DNA of 64,000 bases from Bacillus sp. N1-1 (GCF_009818105.1 NZ_CP046564.1:3410001-3474000); one strand, 5' to 3'; positions 1 through 9,934 are shown, counted from the first letter of the stretch. Program-made: numbers and translations. The notes: a model not told the origin generated them from the letters alone.

Positions 1-258
1 TATCAACTCAACAGTACAGTCATAATTCAGTCACAAAAACATCACCTAGATATTAGACGATTTCTGGGACTTTATCTTTTAATGGCTATTCCATCACTTT
101 ACCATTCATCCGTTCAACCCATTGATGGAGAAGATTATTATACCGGATCAAATTTTTATGATTTTAATGGTCACTTCTTCATTATGTATGGACGGTCAAA
201 TTACGATCGTTTACCATTTCTAAAGCCAGAATGGCCTCTTTATCCCCTATTAAGATAG
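1..258 (+). CDS. C-terminal end of an unidentified protein, cut by the window start
   Basis: The reading frame is open from base 1 to a TAG at 256-258, giving 85 residues with no start in the window. The visible part has a short hydrophobic stretch (GLYLLMAIPSLYH) followed by a tyrosine- and proline-rich tail ending PEWPLYPLLR. I do not recognise the family. It could be the end of a real gene entering from the left or a decayed fragment; the following 1.1 kb holds no other gene on this strand. Confidence 0.4.
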   Translation, partial: YQLNSTVIIQSQKHHLDIRRFLGLYLLMAIPSLYHSSVQPIDGEDYYTGSNFYDFNGHFFIMYGRSNYDRLPFLKPEWPLYPLLR

Positions 259-1355
259 TGGTTCCTCTAAAATTAGATCATATTACGTAATAGTTCTTCT
301 ACCTGAGATTTTTTATTAATTGAAGGTAACCTACCTCTTTAACCGATTAACTATCCCAGTTACATATATTTCAGGTAACGACCTTCTGCAAAAGCTCCTA
401 ACTAAACTCAAAAAGCCCATCAGAGGAACTTCTGATGGACCACCGTTAATCTTGGGCACTGTAAAAACCTCATTTACTTGTGGTACGGTTCACCGTAACG
501 AATCTAAATGAGATTATAAAACCATGAATATATTTTATTTTTCATTTAAAGATCTACTTTACCACAGTCAAAACTAATACCTGTTTCATTTTATTTGCCA
601 TTTTTCAACGTTGAAGTCTTTTACTTTTGAGTAAATAATTTTGGTGTCTAAAAAAGTTTCAAAAATTCTTTTGCTACTTTTGATAAGTAACTATTCTCCC
701 TCCAAATTTCTCCATATCTGAGCGTCATTCTGGGGGCTGGTTGGGGGTACTTTGGCCAACGTATTCTTGGTTAAACAAGATTATTATAAATCCGAATCTA
801 GAGACCCAAACAATGAAACTAACTTGAGTGAAGCTCTTTGGAAGGACAAAAATTCCTAACACCGTTACTTTAGACCTCGGACCGAGACATAGTGCTGTCT
901 AGGTGTCATTTATTTCTTTATAGGATAAAAACCTCAATTACTTAGGCTCTTTTCTCATACTTGTTGCTTTAGCTAATAAGGTAGATTTGATAAAAGCAAT
1001 GATTTAACAACAAAATAGCGTAAATAGCGAGAAAAGAGCTTGGAATTATATTTCAACATTCCAAATAGCTACTTTTGCGTTAAAATCGGCAGTAGGATTT
1101 TAACCATGATCTTTACGAAAACAGCCTTTATTAAGATACGGTTCTCCTTGATGTTTTTTCCAATGGTTTTTCACCATAAGAAAATAAAATAGAAAACTCT
1201 CATGTGGGGATTGTGAATGAAAGGCATAAAACAATGGTGAACGCTACTAGCGTTAATTTACAATTTTTATTGAAAGCCAATTAAGAACCAGGCACTAGAA
1301 AAATTTTTAATCATATATAGGTGATATCCCGTGCAAAATCTTTGAGGAGGATATC
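259..1355. other. 1.1-kb stretch without a recognisable gene
   Basis: No frame here gives a convincing protein. A 63-codon TTG frame at 320-511 runs through a terminator hairpin and has no good ribosome binding site. The stretch is AT rich with scattered stops in all frames, as expected for decayed DNA at the edge of an accessory region. The only clear signal is the hairpin at 410-438; the promoter of the royal-jelly-family gene should lie near the right end. Confidence 0.5.
410..438 (-). terminator. Intrinsic terminator, minus direction
   Basis: Read on the minus strand, CCATCAGA, a six-base loop and TCTGATGG are followed by GCTTTTTGAG. No minus-strand gene is visible upstream of it, so it may be left over from a lost gene. 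Confidence 0.5.
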
Positions 1356-2453
1356 ATGAAACCTATGTTGCCTATGGAAAAATATTTCGGTAAGTTAGAA
1401 CTAGTCTATGTATTTTATGGGGCTATGCCGACAGGCGTTAGTGTATCAGAAACCGGTCGTATTTTCATTTGCTTTCCGAAATGGGGAGACGACGTTAAAT
1501 TCACAGTAGCGGAAATTATTGGGGATACTTTGCAGCCTTATCCTAATTTAGAAACTAATTTGAGTAATCAAGGTAATATCACAACGTCTTTCATCAGTGT
1601 CCAAAGTGTAGTTGCGGATGGAAGGGGAACACTTTGGGTATTAGATACAGCGGCACCGAATTTTTCTGTACCAATTATAGGAGGGGCAAAATTAGTCGCT
1701 GTTGATTTAAAAACCAATACAATAAGAAAAGTATATACCTTTACAGAAGATGTTGTCCTGCCAACAACTTATCTGAATGATGTTCGATTTGATTTTCGTG
1801 TTGGAAAAGCGGGTTATGCATATATAACGGATTCATCTTCCAAAGGACCAGGAGCTATTATCGTGGTAGATTTAGAAAATGGAAACGCGTTTAGACGGTT
1901 AAATGGAGCAAATTCAACTTCACCCGACCCTTATTTTTTACCGAAAGTAGAAGGGGATATTTTGATGAACCGAAACAAAGATGGCTCAACATCTCCATTT
2001 AGATTGGCGTCTGATGGTATAGCGATTTCTCCTGATGGAAAGATTTTATTTTATTGTCCACTTTCCAGTCGGCATTTGTATTCGATCTCAACAGAAGCTT
2101 TAAGAGACAGAACGATACCTGACAGGGATTTACTTTATCAGGTGGAGTACTGGGGAGAAAAAGGTGCGTCTGATGGAATGATCACTGGGGCAAAAGGAAC
2201 GGTTTATGCCGGTGACTATGAAAACAACAGTATTCGAAAGATATTGCCGAATGGCATAATGGAAACAATTGCTCATGATCCGAGAGTTTTATGGCCAGAT
2301 ACTTTTTCCATTGGGCCGGATCAATACTTATATGTCATTGTGAACCAATTACATCGGCAGGCAAGGTTTCATTATGGAAAAGACCTGCGACAGAAACCTT
2401 ATAGTTTACTTCGTATGAAGATTGATGAATTTCCTGCTCCTACCTTTTCATAA
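1356..2453 (+). CDS. Major royal jelly protein / Yellow-family protein
   Basis: The 365-residue product resembles bacterial members of the MRJP/Yellow family, a six-bladed beta-propeller fold related to SMP-30/gluconolactonase. Supporting signs are the early segment MPTGVSVSETGRIFICFPKW, the LWVLDT strand after VVADGRG, YAYITDSS with GAIIVVDLENG, DGIAISPDGKILFYCPLSS and the late NGIMETIAHD / LWPDTFSIGPDQYLYV segments. No signal peptide is visible, so it is probably cytoplasmic. A GAGGAGG-type site precedes the ATG. Bacterial members have no settled function; a sugar-acid lactone or quinone-related role is only a guess. It stands alone, with a bidirectional hairpin after it. Confidence 0.8.
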   Translation: MKPMLPMEKYFGKLELVYVFYGAMPTGVSVSETGRIFICFPKWGDDVKFTVAEIIGDTLQPYPNLETNLSNQGNITTSFISVQSVVADGRGTLWVLDTAAPNFSVPIIGGAKLVAVDLKTNTIRKVYTFTEDVVLPTTYLNDVRFDFRVGKAGYAYITDSSSKGPGAIIVVDLENGNAFRRLNGANSTSPDPYFLPKVEGDILMNRNKDGSTSPFRLASDGIAISPDGKILFYCPLSSRHLYSISTEALRDRTIPDRDLLYQVEYWGEKGASDGMITGAKGTVYAGDYENNSIRKILPNGIMETIAHDPRVLWPDTFSIGPDQYLYVIVNQLHRQARFHYGKDLRQKPYSLLRMKIDEFPAPTFS

Positions 2454-2592
2454 TAAATAATAGTTAGTTTCAATTTTTAGAAAAATATTAACGGATAAGC
2501 ATTTTCCAACAGGTCTTAATTGGCATAATCTGGCTCTAATTCAAAATGAAAAGACGTTAAATTTATAATTGTAAGAGAAAATGGCTAAATGC

Positions 2593-2623
2593 AAATGAGG
2601 GAAATTGTATAATTCCCTCATTT
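2593..2623. terminator. Bidirectional hairpin between convergent genes
   Basis: Arms AAATGAGGGAA and TTCCCTCATTT form an 11-bp stem between the plus-strand MRJP-family gene and the minus-strand yra operon. It could end transcription from either side, though no long T-run follows. Confidence 0.5.
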
Positions 2624-2674
2624 ACATAAGGAACAGTTTTGATTGGTTAATTTAAACGGCTCTTAGTTTATTTT

Positions 2675-2980
2675 TTATAGAGTAGGTAAGTTCAATGCTG
2701 TATCAATATTTTTTAAATCTAAATTGATTTGTTCGTTTGTATCCCAAGCACGGTACCATCCTTTTTCTTCCATATATACAGAAATTTGTTCATGCATATT
2801 AAGAGATTCCACTAAATGGCGAGTGAGCAATTCTTTAATTTCCGGCGTTTGTGCTTCCGTAACGGCCATAGCATAATTTCTAGCTCCACTTTTAGCTGCA
2901 ATCAATAAATCCATTGCAACCACTTGATCCGATAGTGCATTCATGCCAGTTAAATTTTCAATGATTTGTTTCATGTTCAT
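2675..2980 (-). CDS. yraD: CotF-like spore coat protein YraD
   Basis: A 101-residue alpha-helical protein of the coat F (CotF) family, expected in the spore coat. Helical pieces such as VAMDLLIAAKSGARNYAMAV and ESLNMHEQISVYMEEKGWY match the ferritin-like two-helix pattern of YraD/YraF. It is the last gene of the five-gene minus-strand cluster yraG-yraF-adhB-yraE-yraD, whose order and protein lengths match B. subtilis. The ribosome binding site TTAGGAGATGA is better spaced for the Met at residue 3 (2974) than for the first ATG, so the protein may start there. Confidence 0.85.
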   Translation of the reverse strand: MNMKQIIENLTGMNALSDQVVAMDLLIAAKSGARNYAMAVTEAQTPEIKELLTRHLVESLNMHEQISVYMEEKGWYRAWDTNEQINLDLKNIDTALNLPTL

Positions 2981-2992
2981 TCATCTCCTAAT

Positions 2993-3187
2993 TTACTGTT
3001 TAGCTTTGGAAAGGATAGAAGCGTATTCTTGTAATTGTCTCGTAGATACATCAATGTCTTGCTGCATAATATCTTTTAGTTGCTGATCTGTAACTAACGC
3101 TTTTAACGTTTTGGACTTACTCAAACAATTGGTCTTAAATGCAGCCATCTCATGGACCTCAAGAACTTCATGTAAGCCGTATTGCAT
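2993..3187 (-). CDS. yraE: CotF-like spore coat protein YraE
   Basis: A 64-residue helical protein matching the N-terminal half of the CotF family: LHEVLEVHEMAAFKTNCLSK, then repeated Gln/Asp-rich helices. B. subtilis YraE is almost the same length. An excellent AAGGAGG site lies eight bases before the ATG. It sits 17 bases after adhB and 12 before yraD on the same strand, so all should be cotranscribed. YraE and YraD together look like the two halves of one coat F protein. Confidence 0.85.
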   Translation of the reverse strand: MQYGLHEVLEVHEMAAFKTNCLSKSKTLKALVTDQQLKDIMQQDIDVSTRQLQEYASILSKAKQ

Positions 3188-3204
3188 TTTTTATACCTCC
3201 TTCC

Positions 3205-4341
3205 TCAGGGTTTCAACACCACTTTTATACAATTATCCATTTTTGTGTCAAAAATCTCATAGCCGCGCTTTGCCTCACTAAGCGGAAGTACATGACTCAC
3301 CACATCACCTGGATCAATTTTTCCGGTCGAAACTAATTCAAACATATATGGCATATAGTGAATCACAGGTGCTTGTCCAGAGCGGATATTGACGTTTCGG
3401 TTCATAATATCTCCCATTGGGAATCCATTATATTTGCCGCCGTATACGCCTGTAACCTGGATTGTCCCGCCTTTACGCACTGCTTGAGAAGCCATGATAA
3501 AAGCACTGAATGCTCCGCCTTGAAGCTTCATTCCGCTCGCGAGGAACTCCAGATCAGTCATTTTACCGTCCATACCAACTGCATCAATGACAACATCAGC
3601 GCCGCCCTTGGTCATTTCTTTCAAATGCATTCCCACATTTTCAATGTTTGCGAAATTTACTATTTCAACTTTGTTAGTACGTTTGGCGTGTTGCAAACGA
3701 TAGTCTATATAATCTACGGCAATGACACGTTTTGCACCTTTTAGCCAACAGAATTTTTGAGCAAAAAGACCAACCGGACCACAGCCAAAAACAATGACTG
3801 TATCTCCATTCTTTACGCCTGCATTGTCAACACTCCAAAAACCAGTAGTCATTGCATCCGCAATAACTGATAACTTTTCATCTGGTTCTTCACAAGTCTC
3901 TGGAATTTTAAAATGAGTAAAGTTCGCAAACGGTACTCTTAAATATTCAGCTTGCCCACCTGGATAGCCACCCGTCGTACCAGAATATCCGAAATAGGCA
4001 CCCATATCACCATTATCATTAGAATTATCACATTGGCTTTCTAAGTGGTTTTTACAGTAGGAGCATTCACCGCATGCTATATTAAAGGGAATTATAACTC
4101 GATCTCCCTTTTTTAGTTTAGTCACACCTGGACCAACTTCTTCGACAATTCCCATTGGTTCATGGCCAATCACATAGTTTTCTTGCAGATTAGGAATCAT
4201 GCCATGAATTAAATGTAAATCAGACCCACATATCGCTGTACTCGTTACTTTAATAATCATGTCATCGTGTTTTTCAATCTTTGGATCTGGAACTTCTTTG
4301 ACTTCAACATTTTTAATACCTTGATACGTTACTGCCTTCAT
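3205..4341 (-). CDS. adhB: Zinc-dependent alcohol dehydrogenase AdhB
   Basis: A 378-residue medium-chain (MDR) zinc alcohol dehydrogenase; it should oxidise an alcohol or formaldehyde-like substrate with NAD(P). Catalytic zinc ligands are visible at Cys38 (CGSD) and His60-Glu61 (GHEP). The structural zinc site is Cys90, Cys93, Cys96 and Cys104, and the nucleotide-binding turn is GCGPVG near residue 187. A GGAGG site precedes the ATG. The gene is enclosed by two pairs of CotF-like genes as in B. subtilis, which suggests a spore-associated enzyme, possibly made in the mother cell; that role is inferred from context. Confidence 0.9.
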   Translation of the reverse strand: MKAVTYQGIKNVEVKEVPDPKIEKHDDMIIKVTSTAICGSDLHLIHGMIPNLQENYVIGHEPMGIVEEVGPGVTKLKKGDRVIIPFNIACGECSYCKNHLESQCDNSNDNGDMGAYFGYSGTTGGYPGGQAEYLRVPFANFTHFKIPETCEEPDEKLSVIADAMTTGFWSVDNAGVKNGDTVIVFGCGPVGLFAQKFCWLKGAKRVIAVDYIDYRLQHAKRTNKVEIVNFANIENVGMHLKEMTKGGADVVIDAVGMDGKMTDLEFLASGMKLQGGAFSAFIMASQAVRKGGTIQVTGVYGGKYNGFPMGDIMNRNVNIRSGQAPVIHYMPYMFELVSTGKIDPGDVVSHVLPLSEAKRGYEIFDTKMDNCIKVVLKP

Positions 4342-4359
4342 GTTAAACAGCCTCCAGTG

Positions 4360-4728
4360 TTAGTGTTCATCAGGTGTCCGGTCAAACAAACCTTTTCTAT
4401 TGGTCTCAAGAGGAAATAGATTCATTTTGCCAATCATCAATGTGTTGTTGGCAGATAGTTGATCTAGTTTATACTGTTCACTTAGTCCGTTTGGATGGAA
4501 CCATTTTTTGCTAATCATAAGTTCTGTGATTTCTTGGTGCATGGCAATCCCTTGCATTAACTGGTTTCGTAAGAGTTCTCTAACTTCAGGTGACGCAGAT
4601 TCGGTTAATGCAACAGCGGTATTTCGAACACCTTCTTTGGCGCGAAGGAGGAAATCCATGGCAAATGTGGTATCAGCTAGCTCAGGTACATGTAATGAAT
4701 TTATAGGGTCTAAATAGTCATTATTCAA
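4360..4728 (-). CDS. yraF: CotF-like spore coat protein YraF
   Basis: A 122-residue helical coat F family protein, the same length as B. subtilis YraF. The core segment [20 protein letters not shown] followed by [16 protein letters not shown] parallels YraD in this cluster, so the two are paralogues. It starts at a TTG (MNNDYLD) served by a GGGAGG site. It lies 18 bases before adhB and 16 after yraG. Confidence 0.85.
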   Translation of the reverse strand: MNNDYLDPINSLHVPELADTTFAMDFLLRAKEGVRNTAVALTESASPEVRELLRNQLMQGIAMHQEITELMISKKWFHPNGLSEQYKLDQLSANNTLMIGKMNLFPLETNRKGLFDRTPDEH

Positions 4729-4744
4729 CGCATTTTCCTCCCTT

Positions 4745-4990
4745 TTAATTTATTATTGGTGTTGGCCGGCTTTGAGGAATAGGAGCTGCAAAAGGTACGC
4801 GGTTATAAATTGCCTGTAATTCTCCAAGCGCTTGCATGGATTGTTCAACATCCTTTTGCATTAATGCTCTCAAATCCTGATCAAAAACCAGTCCTTGCAT
4901 TAGTTTTGATTTTGCTAAGCATAGGGTTTTAAAGTTAATAACTTCATGTAAATCCAATGACTCATGATTAGCTAATTTTTGAGTATCCAT
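4745..4990 (-). CDS. yraG: CotF-like spore coat protein YraG
   Basis: An 81-residue protein, first gene of the operon. [19 protein letters not shown] mirrors the YraE motif, so it is the N-half partner of YraF. A proline-rich tail ([11 protein letters not shown]) follows. An AAGGAGG site precedes the ATG. The operon promoter should lie in 4991-5100; a sporulation sigma factor is likely from the content but I cannot point to a clear -10/-35 pair. Confidence 0.85.
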   Translation of the reverse strand: MDTQKLANHESLDLHEVINFKTLCLAKSKLMQGLVFDQDLRALMQKDVEQSMQALGELQAIYNRVPFAAPIPQSRPTPIIN

Positions 4991-5346
4991 TTTTATTTTT
5001 CCTCCTTTTTACCTAAATACATTGATATTGTTCCAAATAAATGAGTAACCATTCTTTAATATTTTTGTGGATATTTTTAAATATTTTAAAGATAATGCAA
5101 AGGTTTTGTGCGACTTGCCGATGACCGTATCGGCTTCTCAGACCCATGAAGTGCATGGATCTTTTTCAGACGGGGCATCTTGCCCCGCGTTTCCGTAACT
5201 GATCTTTTAATTGATGAATCTCGATGAAGAAATGCAATTTTTTCACCTATCCAATCCTACAGATAAGCAATAATAATACGTATCATATTAGTCCAACTGT
5301 TGATATTTTTGGTAAAAAAGTTCTCATTTTTATCTGACGGAAACTA
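4991..5346. other. Intergenic region upstream of the yraG operon and a broken SDR gene
   Basis: No gene is visible. The left end should contain the yraG promoter. Two hairpins stand out: GCCGAT/ATCGGC around 5117-5134, and GGGGCA/TGCCCC around 5174-5187. They look like remains of transcription stops or of a lost gene; nothing else is recognisable. Confidence 0.4.
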
Positions 5347-5770
5347 TTGATTTTAGGTTACCATTTACAAAAACAAGGTAACGCTGGTGTTGCTAAATTT
5401 AGTGGGTTCCTTGATCTAACACCAGAAGAATGGGGAAAAATCATCCAAGTCAATTTAATGGGTGTGTTTAATGTAACAAGAGCAGTATTATCAGGAATGA
5501 TCGAAAGAAAATCAGGTGATATCATCAATATCTCTTCATCCGCTGGCCAAAAAGGTGCTCCTGTTACAAGTGCTTACAGTGCTTCTAAATTCGCTGTTTT
5601 AGTGCTAACAGAATTACTTATGCTAGAAGTAAGAAAACATAATGTCCGTGTTACTGCTTTAACACCAAACGTAATGCACCCAGAAGACCTAGCAGAATAA
5701 GTCGTGGCTAGTTTAAAATTTATTCCAAGAGTTTTGTTAAAACAGATGGACTATGGTCAACAAATCCATC
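5347..5770 (+). pseudogene. Remnant of a FabG-like short-chain dehydrogenase
   Basis: The frame reads like the middle of an SDR of the 3-oxoacyl-ACP reductase type: [10 protein letters not shown], then [28 protein letters not shown] with the catalytic serine region, and [10 protein letters not shown] with the Tyr-x-x-x-Lys pair. The N-terminal TGxxxGIG cofactor loop is absent. After TALTP about twenty residues usual in the family are missing, and the frame jumps to MHPEDLAE and a TAA. Beyond the stop, the same frame still spells the usual tail (VVASLKFIPRVLLK) to about 5745. At least three lesions make this a dead gene. Confidence 0.85.
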
Positions 5771-5780
5771 ATAAAAAAGA

Positions 5781-5807
5781 AGCAGATCCGTTTGGATCTG
5801 CTTTTTA
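5781..5807 (+). terminator. Intrinsic terminator of the dead SDR gene
   Basis: AGCAGATCC, four-base loop, GGATCTGCT, then TTTTT. It follows the tail of the SDR remnant and confirms the original gene's direction. Confidence 0.75.
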
Positions 5808-5937
5808 AGAAAAAGCAACAAAGTATGAGAAAAGAGCCTTCATAAAAGAGGTTTAAGCTACATCTGGAGTAAATTTTCCAATACCTCTGCTGACATAGAC
5901 ATTCCATCCTTTCTCCTTTGTATGTCCTCTAAAATTT

Positions 5938-6837
5938 CTATATAATGTCCAAAGGCATTTTTCTAGTCGGTTGCGGAAATACCTCATCCAGTCTATTTAA
6001 ATCCTCTTTTGTTAATTCAATAATAGTTGCTTCCGCATTTGCTAGTACATGTTCTTCTTGAACAGCTTTTGGAATAGCTAAACAATTGTTAGAACGGATT
6101 GTCCAAGCGAGAGCGATTTGTAAGGGCTGTACAGCGTGTTTTTCTGCAATCTCTTTAATAGTTGGATCCGTTAACAATTGTCTTCTTAATGAACCTCCTT
6201 GAGCTAGCGGGCTATATGCTATAATAGGCATTTGATGTTCTCGCTGCCATGGTAAGAGATCATAATCTATTCCCCTTGAACCAAGATGATATAACACTTG
6301 ATTAGTCATACAATTTTTACCATTAGTGGTGTTCCATAACTCTTTCATATCATCGGTATCAAAATTGGAGACTCCCCACCTTACTATTTTTTCTTCCTTA
6401 CGTAGCTTTTCCATTCCTTCAATGATTTCTGCTAATGGCACACGTCCTCGCCAGTGTAAAAGGTATAAATCAAGATGATCAGTTCCCAGCCTTTTTAAAC
6501 TGTTTTCACACGCTTTAGCAATCATATCTAACCCTGCATGATGAGGATACACCTTTGATACTAAAAAGACGTCATCTCTACGTCCTTTAATTGCTTCACC
6601 TACTAAACGTTCAGAATCGCCATCACCATACATTTCCGCCGTATCTATTAGTTTCATGCCTAATTCCATTCCGAGTTGTAAAGCTTTGATTTCCCTTTCT
6701 CTCATTTGAGGATTTTCTCCCATGTACCAAGTTCCTTGTCCTATTCTTGGTAGAGAAGTTCCATCAGGCAATGTAACTACACGACTTTCAAGGGAATTTT
6801 TTATTTTTGTTAATTTATTTTCGTCCTGTCCACTCAT
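5938..6837 (-). CDS. Aldo/keto reductase
   Basis: A 299-residue cytoplasmic NADPH-dependent aldo/keto reductase with a TIM-barrel fold. The catalytic tetrad is complete: Asp65 and Tyr70 in DTAEMYGDGDSE, Lys95 in LVSKVY, and His128 in LYLLHWRG. The cofactor end is recognisable in LAIPKAVQEEHV. The substrate cannot be read from sequence; these enzymes reduce aldehydes and quinone- or methylglyoxal-like carbonyls. It is single-gene, with a modest AAGGAAG site 11 bases before ATG, and lies among several other oxidoreductases. Confidence 0.85.
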   Translation of the reverse strand: MSGQDENKLTKIKNSLESRVVTLPDGTSLPRIGQGTWYMGENPQMREREIKALQLGMELGMKLIDTAEMYGDGDSERLVGEAIKGRRDDVFLVSKVYPHHAGLDMIAKACENSLKRLGTDHLDLYLLHWRGRVPLAEIIEGMEKLRKEEKIVRWGVSNFDTDDMKELWNTTNGKNCMTNQVLYHLGSRGIDYDLLPWQREHQMPIIAYSPLAQGGSLRRQLLTDPTIKEIAEKHAVQPLQIALAWTIRSNNCLAIPKAVQEEHVLANAEATIIELTKEDLNRLDEVFPQPTRKMPLDII

Positions 6838-6880
6838 TAAAAATCAACACTTCCTTTTGTATCTTTTTATGTACGTAATG

Positions 6881-6914
6881 AAAAAAGGCGGCAATACTCT
6901 TTTACAGTATTGCC
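6881..6914 (-). terminator. Terminator after the frameshifted SDR gene
   Basis: On the minus strand GGCAATACT, a seven-base loop and AGTATTGCC are followed by GCCTTTTTT. It lies downstream of the SDR gene at 7010-7725 and upstream of the aldo/keto reductase. Confidence 0.7.
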
Positions 6915-7009
6915 ACCAGTAAATCACTCAATTCTTACCTTTTTTCTATTTTAGTTAGAACTGTTGCTTGGTAGGGTCGTAAGCTTCGGTTCAACCTCCA
7001 TTTTGGCCA

Positions 7010-7725
7010 TTAAATTAAGTGAGCTCCACCATCAATAAGAACAGACGTCCCAGTAGTAAAACCATTCTTAGCAAGGTATACATAGGTTTCAGCTATGTCT
7101 TCCGCCTTTGCAATCCGTCCAACAGGGAGCTGTTGTGCAATACCGTTGAACAGTGCTTGCCTCTGATCATCTGACATTTCAGCATAGATTGGAGTGTTTA
7201 CAATCCCAGGTGAAACCACGTTCACCCTAATAGGGGCTAGGTCTACGGAAAGTCCTCGAACCAATCCTTCAACGGCTGAGTTGATTGCCGCTAACGTAGT
7301 AGCGCCTTGAGGAGGACGAACGCCATATACACCAGAGATTAAAGTTATTGAGCTCTCATTGCTTAAATATGGAAGTGCTGAACGGACAGTAATATATTGC
7401 CCCCAGAACTTACTATCAAACGCCTCTTTAGCACTTGCCACAGGCAGTTCGCTAAAGTGGCCCATTGCGCCTTCTCCTGCTGTTACCACTAGGTGGTCAA
7501 ATTTTCCAACCTTACTGAAAAATTCTGCTACTTTTTCTTCGCTTCGATAATCGATTTCAATTGCATCTACATTGCCACCAAGAACTAGTTTTGCTTCATT
7601 TAATTTAGAAACAGAACGGCTGGCAATGATCACTTGAGCAGATTGATCGAGAAACGCTTTGGCAGTTGCTAAACCAATGCCAGAAGTACCCCTAAAACAA
7701 CTACTCGTTTACCATTTAATGACAT
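7010..7725 (-). pseudogene. SDR-family oxidoreductase with a one-base frameshift near its start
   Basis: From an ATG at 7725 the frame reads MSLNGKRVVVLG and is then lost. One base missing in a run of four C at 7689-7692 (plus strand) would restore GGTSGIGLATAKAF and join the 207-codon frame ending at 7010. The rest is a typical SDR core: HLVVTAGEG, PIRVNVVSPGIVNTP, and TGTSVLIDGGAHL. The usual Tyr-x-x-x-Lys is replaced by AAINSAVEG, a pattern I recall for some atypical SDRs. The lesion is in a homopolymer, so either a real inactivation or a sequencing error is possible. Confidence 0.75.
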
Positions 7726-7809
7726 AGTACAACCCTCCCTTCTCTTAAAATCTTTTTTGTATTGATCATTCATTGTGAAATTTTCTAAAACGATACTATT
7801 CAGTACCTA

Positions 7810-8322
7810 TTATTCAGCTAATAATTTTAAGGATTCACGATTAAAGGCAGGGATGTCATCCGGAAAACGGCTTGTTACAATATTATTGCTTACTACAACT
7901 TCTTCATCTTTGTAGTTAGCACCTGCATTTTTGAGATCGTTCCTAATTGATTTGAAACCTGTTATGTCGACATCTTTTAATAGGTCTGTATCAATTAATA
8001 CTTGTGGGCCATGGCAAATGGCTAAAACAGGTTTACCTTCTTGTATAAATGCTTTTGCGAATTCACCAAAACGGTCGTCTTCACGTAATAAATCAGGAGA
8101 GAAGCCGCCAGGGATTAGTAAAGCATCAAAGTCTTGAGGATTAACTTCCCCAATTCCTTTATCTATTTTTACTGTTTCACCTTTTTTACCAGTAATATCT
8201 TTTCCAGCCTGAATGTCAATTGTGATCACTTGATGACCAGCATCTTTAAATGCTTGTGCTGGTTCTGTGAATTCTACATCTTCAAATAAGTCTGTTATTA
8301 GTGTAGCGACTTTTTTGCCCAT
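7810..8322 (-). CDS. yraA: PfpI/DJ-1 family protein YraA
   Basis: A 170-residue class I glutamine amidotransferase-like protein of the PfpI/YraA group, linked in B. subtilis to thiol and general stress, with proposed protease or deglycase activity. Glu14 (DLFEDVE), the nucleophile elbow AICHGPQ with Cys103-His104, and LIPGGFSPD are all present. The longer upstream frame is unlikely: an AAGGAGG site serves the ATG of MGKK at 8322. It is cytoplasmic. Its placement near the yraD-G cluster recalls the B. subtilis yra region, though here several other genes intervene. Confidence 0.9.
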   Translation of the reverse strand: MGKKVATLITDLFEDVEFTEPAQAFKDAGHQVITIDIQAGKDITGKKGETVKIDKGIGEVNPQDFDALLIPGGFSPDLLREDDRFGEFAKAFIQEGKPVLAICHGPQVLIDTDLLKDVDITGFKSIRNDLKNAGANYKDEEVVVSNNIVTSRFPDDIPAFNRESLKLLAE

Positions 8323-8468
8323 AATAATAAGCCTCCTTAAATTTGTAAAAGCATCGTTGGTATTATTCTCATTTAACACAATAACTACAAGTAATCTACC
8401 GTGTTTAGGATATGTTACTGATCGATATATGGGAGTATAAAAACAATTAGTATCGCTCTGTCACGAGT

Positions 8469-8768
8469 TTAATGATGGTGATGCATTATGGAAGAATTCG
8501 TGATTTCAAATCCTGCTTGCGGCACATAAAAATACTTGATCCAAACTCCATCTAATAACGGTTCCCTTTTATCAAGTAAAACATCAATGCCTTTGTCTGT
8601 TTTCACAATTTCATCATGGTCTGTGGGCGTATCAAGTTTTATATCATAATGGGCATGGTCTCCATGGTCCAATGTAACGTAGACACGAACCATTTTCCCT
8701 CCAGCCTCTTCAATTTCCAACATTTGTTTCAGCACTTTAGCAACATTTCGGTTAATTTTGCAGTTCAT
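8469..8768 (-). CDS. HesB-like Fe-S biogenesis family protein
   Basis: About 99 residues, similar to the HesB/IscA-like fold: NCKINRNVAKVLKQMLE, RVYVTLDHGDHAHYDI, GIDVLLDKREPLLDGVWI and YFYVPQAGFEITN. The three conserved IscA cysteines are absent; the only Cys is at residue 3. The protein ends in four histidines, so metal binding by His is possible. I chose the ATG at 8768 because AGGTGA is well placed before it; an ATG 33 bases upstream lacks such a site. Function unknown beyond family resemblance. Confidence 0.65.
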   Translation of the reverse strand: MNCKINRNVAKVLKQMLEIEEAGGKMVRVYVTLDHGDHAHYDIKLDTPTDHDEIVKTDKGIDVLLDKREPLLDGVWIKYFYVPQAGFEITNSSIMHHHH

Positions 8769-8911
8769 ATCATTGTCACCTATTCTATGAATTTTAATCA
8801 TTTTAATTAAGGAATCCTATAAAAAACCTCATAACCTGATCTCACGGTTTCATCCATATTCAACGCCTTACAAAAATCATCAAGAAGGTTTCCTTGCTGA
8901 TGTCCTCCTTT

Positions 8912-9934
8912 TCACCTTTCGCTTTTTGTAATTTCTGCCAGAAGTTCGAATGAATGCAAGCGAGCTTTGTGGTCGTAAACTTGGGCAATGGCCATGATTT
9001 CATCAGCCTGGCTCTCCTCCAAAAATGTATGAAGCTTGTCCTTTATCGTCTTCTGGCTGCCAACAATCGATGAGCCTAGTTGCTGCTCGAGAGCCTTTAA
9101 TTGATAGCTGCTGGCTACTTCGGATATGTCATCTACCGGTGGTTGAAGCTGTGTAAGGTTGCCGCTCATCAGATTCAAAAATTGCTGCTGCAGGGTTGTG
9201 AAAAGGAATTTTGCCTCTTTATCCGTTTCTGCTGCAATGATATTCAATGCCACCATCGCATACGGCTTATCGAGAACATTCGAAGGCTTAAACGCCTTGC
9301 GATAGATCTGTAGAGCACCTTGAGTGTTAAGTGGCGAGAAATGGGCGGCAAACGCGAATGGCAAACCCAATTCTCCGGCCAGCTGCGCACTGAAGCCGCT
9401 TGAACCCAGCAGCCAGATTGGAATACTCAAACCTTCACCTGGAATCGCTTTTATAGGGTTTCCTTGGGCCAGGGATGGATCAAAGTAACCGCGGAGTTCC
9501 GCTAATTGCTCAGGAAAGTCATCTCCAGTACTTCCCAAGTCGCGTCTCAATGCACGGGCTGTCCCCTGATCTGTACCAGGTGCCCGCCCCAGACCAAGGT
9601 CAATTCGCCCAGGATATAAGGATTCAAGAGTGCCAAACTGCTCAGCGATGACGAGCGGAGCGTGATTCGGCAGCATGATTCCTCCTGAACCAATCCGGAT
9701 TTGTGATGTACCGGCTGCCACATGAGACATCACCACAGAAGTGGCGGAACTAGCGATAAACGGCATATTGTGGTGTTCAGCGAGCCAAAAACGGTTGTAG
9801 TCAAGTTTTTCAGCATGCTGTGCGAGTTCCAATGTATGGCGGAAAGAATCAGCAGGAGTACTTCCGGCATTTATCGGTGAAAGATCCAGCACCGAGAATG
9901 GAATTTCGTTTAATTTAATTGCATGTTTAGACAT
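8912..9934 (-). CDS. LLM-class flavin-dependent monooxygenase
   Basis: A 340-residue bacterial luciferase-like oxidoreductase of the MsnO8/YceB type. Characteristic segments are [11 protein letters not shown] at the start, [44 protein letters not shown] and [14 protein letters not shown]. These enzymes use reduced FMN to oxygenate a small substrate; the substrate here is unknown. It is transcribed away from an ArsR gene, with the wreck of a second luciferase-like gene in between. Confidence 0.88.
   Translation of the reverse strand: MSKHAIKLNEIPFSVLDLSPINAGSTPADSFRHTLELAQHAEKLDYNRFWLAEHHNMPFIASSATSVVMSHVAAGTSQIRIGSGGIMLPNHAPLVIAEQFGTLESLYPGRIDLGLGRAPGTDQGTARALRRDLGSTGDDFPEQLAELRGYFDPSLAQGNPIKAIPGEGLSIPIWLLGSSGFSAQLAGELGLPFAFAAHFSPLNTQGALQIYRKAFKPSNVLDKPYAMVALNIIAAETDKEAKFLFTTLQQQFLNLMSGNLTQLQPPVDDISEVASSYQLKALEQQLGSSIVGSQKTIKDKLHTFLEESQADEIMAIAQVYDHKARLHSFELLAEITKSER

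Noticed and set aside
320..511. 63-codon frame starting at TTG
   Set aside because: No ribosome binding site, composition not protein-like, and it runs through a terminator hairpin at 410-438.
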